Shown: positions 34,100 to 46,005, counted from the stretch's first letter. The stretch: DNA of 64,000 nt from Bolinopsis microptera (GCF_026151205.1 NC_087083.1:13080944-13144943), one strand, 5' to 3'. The notes: generated by a model not told the origin, from the sequence alone. Numbers and translations: made by a program.

Positions 34100-35290
34100 T
34101 ATTTAATGTATAGTTTGATAAGCATGCAAAGTTTCAGAAGATTTCAAAAAGAACTTGGATCACTACGGGACTCCAAAGTTGGTAAAAATCGTGAAAATAA
34201 CAATTTTCAGTGAATTTAGCTATTTTAAATCAATTTGGGCGTGTCCCCACGTGTGCAACTTTTCGATTTTCAACTTTAAAACTAGCCTATAACACAATTT
34301 AGACCTTTAGGAAGCAAAATTGAGCTCCACAACCCAAGGGATGGCCCAACACCAGAGAATACTAATTCACAACTTTTGTGTTTTTATAAAATTATTCTTC
34401 AAAAAAGCACTAACTTCAATAGCGAATATCTTTATGAAGGAGTAAGGTAGGAAACTTTTCCAGTAGATTTTCAGAATGCTTGAACACTTATCTAAGGTAA
34501 AAATGCCCTCAGATTTTGAATAAAATTACTCCTTAATGGTGTTAAATCGATTTGAAAAGTTGTTATTTTGTCAAAAATCAAGTTTTAAAAACACTTAACT
34601 TGATGACGTCATCAAGTGATGATGATGACGTTAAATTATTTTTCGATATAATGTAAACTAAAGTATAAACGATTATCTTTAAAACATGTGGTTCGAAATG
34701 ACTGTATCTTTTATACTTTTGAATCTACGGACACTTAAATGTAGGCTACAATTGACTGCAAAAGCGTCTATGCATATATAATATATATTATCTGTTTTAC
34801 AACAGATCAACAATCTGTTTTACAACAGATTGTCGTGAAGCATATATATATATATATATGCTTCACGACAATCTGTTGTAAAACAGGGGTTCCAGAAAAC
34901 CCACTTCCCGATACTCCTGAAACATGAAATTTTTCTTACAGTCGATTTGGACAAGGTCTAGACGCCCTGCAAAGTTTCAGATCTCTAACTCAATTTTAAC
35001 ATGGTTTTTAAGGCACCTGAATATGGCGATTTTGGGTTTTTTACCTAATTTCGTATAACATGCTGGCGCGTATTTTGCGCAAATTTCTTAAAAACCTCCA
35101 CATAACTATTTCTTATTCCTGTCATCTTTAACATTGAATTAGAATGTTTTGAACTTAAATATACCTGCTGAATTACTTTCGATGAATCTTAATGCCTGGA
35201 AAACAATAAAGGGGATATAATAGTATAGGGGGTAAATAGTGTTGTGAATATAAGGGCAACGGTTATGCTTGCCAGCATTGTGATACAATT
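34100..35290. repeat. Dispersed family D, long copy
   Basis: Same block order as 23,110-25,150. It ends with GGGGGTAAATAGTG and TTGCCAGCATTGTGATA. No reading frame is shared between copies. Confidence 0.7.
34815..34886. repeat. Perfect 72-bp palindrome with AT core
   Basis: The family D sequence CTGTTTTACAACAGATTGTC is inverted around an (AT)n centre. Other family D copies have one arm only. Confidence 0.9.
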
Positions 35291-35554
35291 TGAAAATATA
35301 AACATAATATCAACACATATTATTATTACTAGTCCATCCTGGTATGAGGTTGATGTCGCTGTTCGTGTCGTCGCACCATTGGACTGCTCTTCCTCTGTGT
35401 CCTCGGATGGCGGCGAGGGTTGTGCGGAGGATTGAGAAGCGGAGTTTTCGGCGTATGTGAGAAATCGTATCACTATAGGGTGTTCCCCTTTTGTTTGATA
35501 TGAGTGTTGCGATTCTCTTATGGAAAGCTTCAGGAATTATAATACGTTTTTTTC

Positions 35555-36048
35555 ATCAAGTAGATCAGAGCAGTTGGAATTTGTGTTACCTGGACAGTGG
35601 ACAGTTAGAATACCACTCTGTAGGACTAGGACTATATATCTGCAGACTGGTAACCTAATTGTATTTGTACAGGTAATAAACACATACCTTTGCTGTGACT
35701 CAAGGCAAATCACATACGATCTTTTGATTGTGGAATTCGATTAAAAGTTCCTTCGAGATCCGTGCACCTCTTAATAAAATAATATTGCTTCTGCGGAACA
35801 AGTAGAGAGCAGTTGGAATTTTTGTTACCTGGACAGTGGACAATTAGATTACCAGTCTGTAGGACTATAATTAGTATATATCTGCAGACTGGCAACCTAA
35901 TTGTACAGGTAATAAACACATACCTTTGCTGTGACTCAAGGCAAATCACATACGATCTTTTGATTGTGGAATTCGATTAAAAGTTCCTTCGAGATCCGTG
36001 CACCTCTTAATAAAATAATATTGCTTCTGCGGAACAAGTAGAGAGCAG
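35555..36048. repeat. Tandem family H units
   Basis: Two consecutive units of about 240 bp in direct orientation. The second is interrupted at 36,048 by the fold-back element and continues at 37,515. Confidence 0.8.
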
Positions 36049-37514
36049 GGGTTCTTTTGCGATAGTCAAAACGCGACAACTAGCGCTGGATGGCGACAAC
36101 TAGCGCTATCCAGCGCTAGTTGTCGCCATCCAGCGCTAGTTGTCGCTATCCAGCGCTGGATAACGCTGGCCAGCGCAAAATATATATGTTCGATAATTGT
36201 CGCTATCCAGCGCTAGTTGTCGCCATCCAGCGCTAGTTGTCGCCATCCAGCGCTAGTTGTCGCTATCCAGCGCTAGTTGTCGCTGGCTATGCGACACTGT
36301 CGCACGCGATAGTTTGCGATGGCCAGCGCAACTGGCCATCGCAGAAAACAGTTCGATAACTAGCGCTGGATGGCGACAACTAGCGCTGGATAGCGACAAC
36401 TAGCGCTGGCCAGCGCTGGCCAGCGCTAAGCGATAGCCAGCGCTGGCCAGCGCTGGCCATCGATATCCAGCGCAAAATTTTTGCGCTATTACTCGTCAGC
36501 TAGCGCTAACCAGCGCTGGCCAGCGCTAGCCAGCGCTAACCAGCGCTAACCAGCGCTAGCCAGCGCTAACCAGCGCTAGCCAGCGCTAGCCAGCGCTAAC
36601 CAGCGCTAGCCAGCGCTGGCCAGCGCTAGCTGACGAGTAATATCGCAACTATATTGCGCTGGCCAGCGCTGGCTGACGAGTAATACTAATATCGAGCGTG
36701 CTAAATCACTCTACAGTCGATCTTCGAGATTGTTCTAAAAGGGCCCCCGATGGTTGTGTCTAACTTCAATCGATGTATTTTCGGACGCTAATTCCGAATC
36801 AACCCCCATGGGCCCATGACATAGGGTTAAAATGCTCTCCTGACGAGATATTGGCGAAAAACTGTACATGTATCGATCACGTGATATGACCGTATAAGGA
36901 AGTTAGTCTAAGTTCTCGTTATTGTTAGGGTTTCAGCATATGTTTTTGTTAAGGATTGGGTTAGGGTTAGGGTTGGGATCAGATTAGACTTAGAGGGTTG
37001 GGGTTTCGAAAAGTCGTTCAGAACCAGCTAGAGTCAGAGAATGGATTAAAAAAGGCACGTGACAGTCAAGTGTAAAGTGATTAATCATCATCCGAGTAAT
37101 ATCGCAAGTATATGATTTTGATACATTGCGCTGGCTAGCGCTGGTTACCGCTGGCTACCGCTGGTTACCGCTGGTTACCGCTGGCTAGCGCTGGCCAGCG
37201 CTAGTTGTCGCTATCCAGCGCTAGTTGTCGCCATCCAGCGCTAGTTATCGAACTGTTTTCTGCGATGGCCAGTTGCGCTGGCCATCGCAAACTATCGCGT
37301 GCGACAGTGTCGCATAGCCAGCGACAACTAGCGCTGGATAGCGACAACTAGCGCTGGATAGCGACAATTATCGAACATATATATTTTGCGCTGGCCAGCG
37401 TTATCCAGCGCTGGATAGCGACAACTAGCGCTGGATGGCGACAACTAGCGCTGGATAGCGCTAGTTGTCGCCATCCAGCGCTAGTTGTCGCGTTTTGACT
37501 ATCGCAAAAGAACC
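36049..37514. mobile_element. Non-autonomous fold-back element with long TIRs and 8-bp target duplication
   Basis: GAGAGCAG is duplicated at 36,041-36,048 and 37,515-37,522. The neighbouring family H unit at about 35,811 shows the empty site (TAGAGAGCAGTTGG). Terminal inverted repeats begin GGTTCTTTTGCGATAGTC and extend for about 400 bp as near-perfect reverse complements, made of tagcgctgg/cagcgcta and gcgacaac motifs. The left end has one extra G. An 8-bp duplication is typical of hAT and P-type transposition. No transposase is present. The centre (36,690-37,085) is a separate TTAGGG-bearing repeat family also found at 43.9 and 59.8 kb. Confidence 0.88.
36505..36640. repeat. 10-bp CCAGCGCTAA/G minisatellite
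   Basis: Tandem 10-bp units containing the self-complementary hexamer AGCGCT, in the left arm of the fold-back element. The right arm has a shorter, variant array (CCGCTGGTTA type). Confidence 0.9.
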
Positions 37515-39852
37515 GAGAGCAGTTGGAATTTTTGTTACCTGAACAGTGGACAATTAGATTACCAGTCTGTAGGACTAGGACTATATATCAGTTTGAGTTA
37601 ATGGATCACGCGTTGCAAGGAACGCAGCCATTTATAAAACTGGCTACGTTGCAGGGTACGATAGATTTTGTATAATTTAGCATGCCTCCTGTCTTGCGGG
37701 CCATATTACAAGTTTCAAGTAATGCTTTAAATTCTCTCTGTTTATAAATTTTACCAAAACCCATAATCATGGGTAGGGCGGACCGCTGCCAGTGTCTCTC
37801 TTTCCCAAACAAAAGGAAACGATATTAATTTGAATAACCGTCCGCAAATGCAAAATGATACCGAGAATGAAATCGGTCGCTCGCTTTTCCCATTTATTCA
37901 CGACTTACGAATTGTAATAAGTTTCAATTAATTATATCACATGCTGCAAAAATCTCTTTGGGTTGCTTTCGCGTCGATACCTAGTATTTCGGGATAAGGT
38001 TGGTAGTTAATCGTAATGTCCAATTAGCTGATGTTAATTGAATCTTTATTGCCGAGTACAGCTGCCCCTATTACAATTGACACCATTTGGGGGTCCAAAT
38101 TTCGGGACCTAAAGTTGTTATTCCGTGACCAAGTTCTTATTTCTGTATACTGATAATAAGGCCATAAAAGCATTTTGATAATAAGATAAACACGATATTA
38201 TAAAACTGGAATAATTAGATTTAGATAATACACAATACTATCTACTTGAACACTGATAATGAGATAATACACAATATTGTACTAAGTGAATCTTTCCTAG
38301 TCAATTGCTTTCCAAACTAACACACTCCACTACGCACTCGCACTGCAATGACTAACAAAGGTAAATATTAATTCAATATATAATAACTCAATCACTTCAA
38401 TTATATAAAGTATCCAAATCACTATCAATCAATGTAACTTCTCTACTACAATATACCGACACTATTACTTGTCTTCTGTTGAGATCTCTACAATACACCG
38501 ACACTATTACTTGTCTTCTGTTGAGATCTGTTGAGTTCTTCTGTTGAGTTCTTCGTACTGGAATCTATCTTAAGTACAATCCAATTGACTTATATTCACC
38601 GATAGTCCACACTGGTAACACCGACCGTATACTGTAATCTATCTTCGCACCGATAGTACACACTGGTCACACCGACCGTACACTCTGGTAGTACACAGGT
38701 CACACCGACGAACACGACTCCTAACACAAGTCCACCAACATACAACAGCAACTGGCGTGGCTAGCAGCACTGGTACACCGTAGAGCAACCACCAACGTCG
38801 AGTAGACGAATAGCCTCCAAGATCACATCATTTTCCTAGAATGGATTAAATTATGTTAGTTTGGTATTTAATGAATAATGATGTACTTAATTATATAATA
38901 TCATCATTAACACATTTTACCCAGTTTCAATTGTATATCTCTCACGGTTTTTGCGGAAAGTCGTGTTAAAGTTGATGCCGTGGTGTCAGTAAAAATAAAA
39001 TGGCAACAGATATACCTAGTATATCTTCTCGCTTTATATATACAGTAAGATAATCAGTAGTAAAGTCGTAAGATTATCAATTGAATTATAAAATACAAAT
39101 TAGATTTTAATCAATACTGATCAAGCTAATCAGAAAATTAAAGGAGGTATTAAGTCGTATTCATAAAGATAAAGAGTTGGAAAATTTGGTATTTCGATAT
39201 TTTGAATACCAAAATTTTAAAATTAATATTCTCTACCTTTTGCATAGCTATTACTAGATAGTTTTTTGTTAGATTTTTGTTGTTGTTTATGTTATCTCTG
39301 TGACTCTGTGACAATTTTCTTGATAAATTATCATTGAATCGCATTATTAGCTAATTAGTGACTAACAAATCGAAAAAATAATTTGCTGATATAGAATTAG
39401 ATAATGATTGAAATGACGTGAAAGTGTCCGATGGTGTGGGGAAGGAAACATCCGCGGTAAATCGGGGTTTTTTTTTGCCCTATTTGGGGGAATTGAAGGA
39501 GATGGCCGCGGTATATCGGGGTTTGTGGTGAATCGGGGCGCAATAAATCGGGGTTTTACTGTATATAAGTTTATTTGGTACAAAGTCCCTAAAGGTACCT
39601 AAAAGTGCGTGAATTTAGATCGTTTCGTGCAATGTGTTTTTTAAAAGCGCGAAATGCGCACGAACTAACTATAATGGCTATTAGTATTACTATTAGTTTG
39701 CCCGACGCGATCGATAAAACGTAAGGGGTTTTACCTGATATTCCAAATTTTTTAAATATTTTAATTGCAGTACATATCATTTTAATTGCAAATTTAAAAC
39801 ATATTCATTTTATAGGAGAAAAGAAGAAGCGAGATGGTCTATTTATTAGCAG

Positions 39853-40001
39853 CAGGGACAAAAGGATTTCGCGGCATGTACGAAATCGCGAAATTTCCCA
39901 TTCTCCGCGACAAATTTTATGTATAGTTTAATGTAAAGCCTGTTAAATTTCGCGGTACCGCGATTTTTGGCCAAAATAATCGCGAAATCCTTTTGTCCCT
40001 G
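39853..40001. mobile_element. hAT-type MITE, 149 bp
   Basis: Perfect terminal inverted repeats (CAGGGACAAAAGGATTTCGC) flanked by 8-bp duplications ATTAGCAG (39,845-39,852 and 40,002-40,009). Both the TIR start and the duplication length are classic hAT. It interrupts the signal-peptide codons of the copy-2 gene; copy 1 shows the empty site at about 1,876-1,890. Confidence 0.95.
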
Positions 40002-40020
40002 ATTAGCAGTAATGCTAATA

Positions 40021-40909
40021 CCTTATCGGACCTTATTTGAACGGACATTACTTGTACGCTGGAGGCCCTAGCGTTTATCTTAATGTCCGTTCAAATAAAG
40101 TCCGTTCAATTAATGTCCGTCCAAGTTAAAGTCCGTTGAAATTTTTTCAAAAATTTTTCAATTTCGAAATTTTTGTCCAGAATATGACAACTTTGAGAAC
40201 TTTATTGTGCCGTAAGTTAACGACGGAAAGGTTCTCCTTGGTCTGCCGGAGGCACAGAAAACTCTACTAGTATATGATGTTTTCAAGGGTCACTTGGCGG
40301 AAAAAAGTCAACGAAATTATGGCACTCAACAACATAGTTCATGAACTAGTCCCCGCCAACATGACAAACTTGTTCCAGCCTCTAGATATTACGGTAAATC
40401 GTGTTGCCAAGGACATTGTCCGACGTTGTTATAGCTCATATTACTCAGGGGCGGTAATGAAACAGTGCTAGGAAAGCTCCACGTGATGTTAAGGTTAACC
40501 TTAAGTTGTCTAAGATAAAACCACTTCACGCCGAATGGCTTGTAAAAGTTAACACTGAAATGCAGGACCGGGGTAGTTTGATAAAAAAAGTTTCCATAAA
40601 GCTAGAAATCACTGATGCTTTAAGCATGGACTATTTCATGCACGAAAACCCATTTGATGAAGATGATATGTGATATTAAAAACTGATCATGTACACATAT
40701 TTTAACATTTTTACTGCTTAATGACTGCTTTTCTTACTTACTGTATAAAAAATGGATTTAAAAATCATTTGCTGAAATTAAAAAAACGACAAAAAAATTG
40801 AAAAAATTCGGATTTTTGATGGTTTTGAATGCCTTCGAGCGTTCATATTAATGTCCGTTCATAATTATGTCCGTTCATGTAATGTCCGTCCAAATAAGGT
40901 CCGATAAGG
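40021..40909. mobile_element. Decayed pogo/Tc1-mariner-type element, 889 bp
   Basis: Terminal inverted repeats CCTTATCGGACCTTATTTG, flanked by TA (40,019-40,020 and 40,910-40,911). Copy 1 of the gene shows the empty TA site (CTAATAGTTTC). Internal subterminal repeats of the ATGTCCGTTCA type occur at both ends. It contains a transposase remnant. Confidence 0.93.
40223..40674 (+). pseudogene. C-terminal remnant of a pogo-like DDE transposase
   Basis: Three frame-shifted pieces read LPEAQKTLLVYDVFKGH, then ALNNIVHELVPANMTNLFQP and LDITVNRVAKDIV, then LSKIKPLHAEWLV. This is the order of the DDE_1/pogo-jerky C-terminal region (VPAN-T-LQPLD-VN-K and KPLHA-W motifs). The frame breaks near 40,310 and 40,470 make it non-functional, and the N-terminal DNA-binding and first catalytic parts are missing. 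Confidence 0.85.
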
Positions 40910-41538
40910 TAGTTTCCTTATCACTAAACAAGGCTGAAGCAAACTCATGGGAAGAATGGGAAGAAATAGAAGAAATAGTATCCGGCACTCAGGTGTCGCC
41001 CGAGTTAGATGTTAAGGATATAGCATCTATACAGATTAAGACCAATTCTCTACTTGGCTCCAACAAAGAGCTCATGATCACATTCTTTGACGATTCGGAC
41101 AGTCTGAATATGTTCAGTCTGAATATGTTCATTTTTTTTGGTGCCTCTTTTACGTATCAATTAGAGCAGTGCACAGGTTTCGAGAAATTTCCCGATCATC
41201 TACCAAGTGATGGTGAAAAAGTGTGGACCATTGCCTTTAAAGATAACAGGATAACAGTGCATGTTAATGATGTCGAAGTTATGGACTTCCAGATGTCAGC
41301 TGATACGTGTCTGTATCCTTTGACTGAAGTCACAAGGATACAGGTACAGAGTGGCTATACAGCTATCGCCGCTTACAGGATACCGTTGCAAGAGGATGAG
41401 GACACTGGTAACGAGGAGGGGGGAGACACTGGTAACGAGGAGGGGGGAGATATGGGGCATTACTCTCACGCCTTTAACTGCAAAGCCAGCGGAATTGTTC
41501 TCGCTACTTTCCTGTGTGTGCTGAACTTGATTATCTAG
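40867..41538 (+). pseudogene. Second copy of the secreted GPI-tail protein gene, 5' end split by two transposons
   Basis: From about residue 16 the frame matches the 212-residue protein at 1,865-2,503: NKAEANSWEE start, WTIAFKDNRITVHVNDVEV core, two cysteines in the same places, two TGNEEGGD units and the same hydrophobic C-terminus. All indels are in frame, including a 15-bp tandem duplication giving SLNMF twice. The original start and first half of the signal peptide lie at about 39,835, separated by the MITE and the pogo element. The present open frame begins at an ATG inside the pogo terminal repeat, giving an N-terminus (MSVHVMSVQIRSDK) that is not a signal peptide. It is either a recently disabled gene or one rescued by splicing; I lean to pseudogene. 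Confidence 0.75.
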
Positions 41539-42529
41539 AGTTGCTGCGGAACAGTGTTAATGTTTGTAGACTATTGATGTTTTTAGACTTTAGAGTACTT
41601 CTGTTTGTAGAGTACGAAACACCTCTGTTACGTGATTGTTTTACGATTTTTGTAATGTTAACTGTATGCTGTATCAATATCATATTTCGTATAACTTTCA
41701 TTTTTTAGGTAGTATGAATAGTTTTTTAGTGAAGTTTAATTATTTAGAAAGAAATTTTCAGATACACTTTAAAAAATATAAAAAGAAAAAAAAAATACTT
41801 TTAAAGTTTGGGTTACAATGTAATTGTAATGTTGTTATATTGTCACCTGTATAATATTGTTAGTTGTGATGAATACAGAATAGAAATCCGAAAATTGAGC
41901 AATTTTATCGGCTCTTCAAATATTGGCATTCTTTCTTGTATCGCCCACATGACAACGGCAACCCATATGACAATTGACAATGGATCGTTTAGTTTTACAT
42001 ATTACATGCCCAGGAAACCTTACTGGCTGGGGCCTATCTCCAAATTTTCGCCTCGTAAAAATAACTTTTCCTCTCCAGGAGAAAAAAATGAGACAATGTA
42101 CATTTTGAGTTATCGCGAAAAGTCTCATTTTGGACCAAATAAAAGTTCGCAACTTTAACTTTGCAAATTCATAACTCATGTCCTTTTATTTGCTGTGCCT
42201 GTGGGCTGAATTGTGTCACGTGAAGCTGGAATGCGTCACGCGCGTGCGCAATTAACTTAATATAATAAGCGCCAGTAAGGTTTGCTGGGTGCAGGTTCTG
42301 AGCTTGCTGGTCAATGGCTCTCTCTACTCTGGGAGTGATTCGGAATCAGCGTCCAAAAATGAGGGACGATTTAGGCTTGCTGGTAATTGTTTTTTTTTGA
42401 GATCAATACTTTTTTATAGTGCACGATTTAAAACTTTAAAAGTAGCTGAAAGCTGACTAAACTCAGCTCATGCAATAACAATAACAGTAATCCGCCGCAC
42501 AGGATAAGAGGACTATAATAATGCAAAGA

Positions 42530-42680
42530 AACTGCTGCTGACTGTGACTGCTGCTGACTGCTGCTAACTGCTGCTAACAGCGTGCGCTACAGCAGCAGTT
42601 AGCAGCAGTCAGCAGCAGTTAGCAGCAGTCAGCAGCAGTCAGCAGTAGTCAGCAGCAGTCAGCAGCAATCAACAGCAGAG
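42530..42680. repeat. AGCAGCAGTTAGCAGCAGTC minisatellite with inverted start
   Basis: CTGCTGCTGACTG units (42,530-42,580) are followed by their reverse complement AGCAGCAGTCAGCAG to about 42,675, separated by a short GCGTGCGC centre. Similar units follow the LINE fragment at 62.3 kb. Confidence 0.85.
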
Positions 42681-42883
42681 TCTAGACTACTGCTGTTCAA
42701 CTTGGCGAGATGTCGGGCTAGCAAAACTGTCAAAAAGACCGATAAAAATACCCGTTAAAATTCTCCAAGACGGGAACTCTGAGATTGTGACATGTAATTA
42801 CTATGTGACATGTAAATTGTAACTACTATGTAATTACTATGTGACATGTAACTACTATGTAACTACTATGTGACTTACTTGAC

Positions 42884-43863
42884 TTAAGGCGGATAGTATT
42901 CCCGAGATCCATTGACAACAGTTCTCCACAGCTTTCTGTCCTCCATCAGTCTAGCTATCTCATCTACTGATTTCAGCCCAGTATCTGCTTTTAGGTTATC
43001 TAGTAGTGTTAGGTAAGGTCGCCCCCTGTTAGTATGCCCATGACTCGGCTTCCAGAGGATCAGTTTGTTCAGTGTCAGCTCCGGATTTCGGTGAGCATGA
43101 CCTGCAAGTCTGAGCCTTCGTTGGGTTATCTTGGAGCTGACTTTAGGAAGATCACCGTACAGACTGTGGTTGCTGACATGGTCTCGATATTGATTGATGT
43201 TAAGGGCCATTCTTAACATTCGTGTATAGCAACCATCAACCATCTTCTCCAGCCTTTTCGTCATAGTCCAAGTCTCAGAACCGTATAGAAACACCGACTC
43301 GACTAGTGCTGTGAACACTCTGGTCTTGATAGACTTTCTAAGGTTAGATTTCCAAAGTTTTTTGAGAGTGTGGCATGCTCCCCATGCTCTTCCTTTCCTA
43401 ACCCTGATATCACTCTCACTGTCTCTGATTCTAGAACCAAGATAGGTAAAGTCTTCCACGTGCTCTATTGTATTGTTACCCAGTGACTTGATGGTATCAG
43501 GGTTCTCGATGTTCTGAGTAATGAATTTGGTTTTCCCTTCGTTCATTTTAAGTCCCACTGTAGCAGCAACTCTTTCTACCTCTAGCATCAGCATCTCTGC
43601 CTCCTTTACAGTATCTGCTATCAGCGCAATGTCATCTGCAAAACCAGTGTCTGTTATCTTCTCCGCCTTGACTCTCCTACTCCGATAAGGCTTAATGGTA
43701 AATCCTATTTCAGGATGCTTGTTTAAGGCTTGTCTCATGCAATAGTCAAGGGCTATAATGAACAAGTATGGTGCTAATGTATCCCCTTGAAGAACTCCTG
43801 CCAGGATATCAAATAGCTCGGTATCCCCATCTGGTGTTATAACTTTGCCCTTCGTGTTGACAT
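42884..43863 (-). pseudogene. 5'-truncated non-LTR retrotransposon reverse transcriptase
   Basis: The open minus-strand frame extends upstream of any ATG to about 43,863. It reads GVLQGDTLAPYLFIIALDY (RT palm entry), then FADDIALIAD (catalytic Asp pair), VGLKMNEGKTKF, a YLGS thumb motif and a C-terminal RRLRLAGHAHR / HGHTNRGRP region typical of LINE endonuclease-RT ORF2. The frame is intact to the stop at 42,884, but the endonuclease and RT N-terminus are missing, consistent with 5' truncation on insertion. It lies within ACTATGTAACT-type short repeats on both sides (42,790-42,880 and 43,865-43,890). Confidence 0.88.
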
Positions 43864-43889
43864 AGTAACTACTATGTAACTACTATGTC

Positions 43890-44255
43890 CGCTCCTACTA
43901 AATCGCTCGCCCAAATTTTAAGAAAATAATTGTGAAAAGGCCCTTTGGGTATGAAATTCATCAGAATCGGTGTATTTTTGGACGCTGATTCCGAATCACC
44001 CCCCATGACGTAGGGTAAAAATGCTTCCCTGGAGAGTTATGGGCAAAAAACCGTTTAGGTCACGTGACAGGCTGAAAAACATGAATTCAATTGTTTAGGG
44101 CTTGGGTTAGGGTTAGGGTTGTGGTAAGGGTTATGGATAGCTTCGGGGTTATGGTTAGGGTTAGGGTTGGGATTAGGGTTTATGTAAAAACCGTTCTGTA
44201 CGGCTGCAAAACCATAAAAACCAAAGTCACGTGAAATTTTTGGGCGAGCGAATTA
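43890..44255. repeat. TTAGGG-bearing repeat family K, copy
   Basis: Shares GGACGCTGATTCCGAATCAC, CCCATGACGTAGGG and a run of TTAGGG variants with 36,690-37,085 and 59,848-60,450. The hexamer runs are short and interstitial. Confidence 0.7.
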
Positions 44256-44396
44256 GCTTAGTTAGTATAGTTAGTAAGAGCTCTACTTTACTCACTTCTA
44301 ACACTCTAACAGTAACACGGAACACCGCTCTTTATATTAGCTAGAAATAGAGAGTTGAATTAAGGGAATCATAGGGACATACGGATGGTATAATCA

Positions 44397-44705
44397 GTGA
44401 CAAATTTTAATTTATTTTAAATTTATCACAGATCATAGTAACAGACTGAAGTGTAGCACAGTTTACCGTTACCTACCATACTATAAGTTATATCTTGATG
44501 CAAGCTAGTATTAGTAAGGTATCTTGATGCAAGCAAACTATAGTGAAATTCTTTATTTGGGTACTGCGGCCTTATTTAACTTGAACAGTGACAAATTTTA
44601 ATTTAATTTAAATTTATCACAGATCATAGTAACAAACTGAAGTGTAGCAAAGTTTAACTACACTTATAAACTACGAGACTGCAGATATATCTTGATACAA
44701 GTAAG
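44397..44705. repeat. Duplicated segment of about 190 bp
   Basis: GTGACAAATTTTAATTTA, ATCACAGATCATAGTAACA and CTGAAGTGTAGCA occur in the same order twice (from about 44,397 and about 44,588). Confidence 0.75.
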
Positions 44706-44809
44706 CAGACAAGGAGGAATGTTGAGCCCAAATGAAATATTATATAGCATTATAGCTGCTCCACTTCCAGTTCACTAACATTCAGTTCTCTTTAAGTTTA
44801 AGTTCTTTG

Positions 44810-45790
44810 TTTACCCTGATTTTTTTGTGAAACTTGGTTTCGAGATAGCAGTTGACCAACAAACTAGGACCAGTGACCGAACTTTTGAGGGGGTCCCGGA
44901 CCCCAACCGCCAAACGGTGCCCGCGGGGCAGCCACGCCCAAATTTGGTCCAAATTAGGCCCAATTAAGCCAAATACCCTGAATATGCCCAAAACCCAGAT
45001 TTTATGTGCTCTACTTGTAGCTAGTGGTCCCTTGAACTCATATATGAATTTTCATTAAGATTGGATAAAAATAACTGAGTTATGAGCTAAAAAGTATGTG
45101 CCCATATTTGGGCATACGCACTAAATTTGATCGATTTTGACCCATAAATTGGTCAAATATCAATATTTTTGAATGAAACCAACTTTATATGAAGGGTAAG
45201 CCTAAAGTACACATTCTCTATGATTAATAATCATTGATTATCAGCTCAATATCTAACTAAATGTGGATTCTGTATTCAAAAAATCGCCAATATCTCAGTT
45301 CGCGATATTTGCAAAACTGACTTCGCTCAAAACGATAGAACTCAATATTATAGGGTTTCAATATATTTTCATGGAATTTTCAAAATTAAGGCCTAACTCA
45401 AAATTTTAATACAAAACTTAAGGTCATGAGGCGATTCTGTTGATTCTGAAAATGTCATGAATAAATATTGAAACCCTATTGAGTTCTATTGTTTTGAGTG
45501 AAGTCAGTTTTGCAAATATCGCGAACTGAGATATGAGCGATTTTGTTCATTTTTTGCGATTATTTGAACACAGAATCCACAGTTAGTTAGATATTGAGCT
45601 GATAATCAATGTGCAATGACTATTAATCATAGAGAATATGTACTTTAGGCTTACCCTTCATATGAAGTTGGTTTCATTCAAAAATATTGATATTTGACAA
45701 ATTTATGGGCCAAAATCGATCAAATTTAGTGCGTAGGCCCAAATATGGGCACATACTTTTTAGCTCATAACTCAGTCATTTTTTGAGTTT
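44810..45790. repeat. RepB palindrome (about 330-bp arms)
   Basis: RepB plus orientation runs from 44,810 to about 45,382. Its distal part (45,060-45,382) is repeated in reverse at about 45,452-45,790. The central 70 bp include inverted fragments. Single RepB copies are at 12.8 and 58.4 kb. Confidence 0.85.
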
Positions 45791-45923
45791 GTAGCGTATA
45801 TATGACGCTTTGCCCTTAGTAGAGGCTCTTACGGGCATTGTCTGCTCGATACGCTAGGGACCCCAGATACACCTTACTAGACGTATTTTTGACCGTAGAA
45901 TCGATTAAAAGTGGTTTAAAGTT

Positions 45924-45995
45924 GTCATACGTTGTATGACCCGCCGCGCACGAAGTGCGCGGCTCCCCCTGTAGCGTCGAAGACGCTACAGGGGG
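45924..45995. repeat. Triple-hairpin repeat C (three perfect stems)
   Basis: Three consecutive perfect hairpins with 3-nt loops: 45,924-45,940 (GTCATAC/GTATGAC, loop GTT), 45,944-45,962 (CCGCGCAC/GTGCGCGG, loop GAA) and 45,965-45,995 (14-bp stem CCCCCTGTAGCGTC, loop GAA). Related copies are at 58,905, 60,773, 61,286 and 61,374. Confidence 0.85.
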
Positions 45996-46005
45996 TCATA
46001 GCCGT

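Larger units (their letters stand above)
37588..42125. repeat. Segmental duplication, copy 2 (with insertions)
   Basis: Collinear with 210-3,150. It carries at least three insertions absent from copy 1: about 745 bp at roughly 38,177-38,925 (next to duplicated CATTTT), a 149-bp hAT-type MITE and an 889-bp pogo-type element. The RepA part is at 37,600-37,925. Confidence 0.8.

Noticed and set aside
44095-44185. Chromosome end (telomere)
   Set aside because: TTAGGG runs are only a few units, imperfect, and embedded in a dispersed repeat with sequence on both sides.
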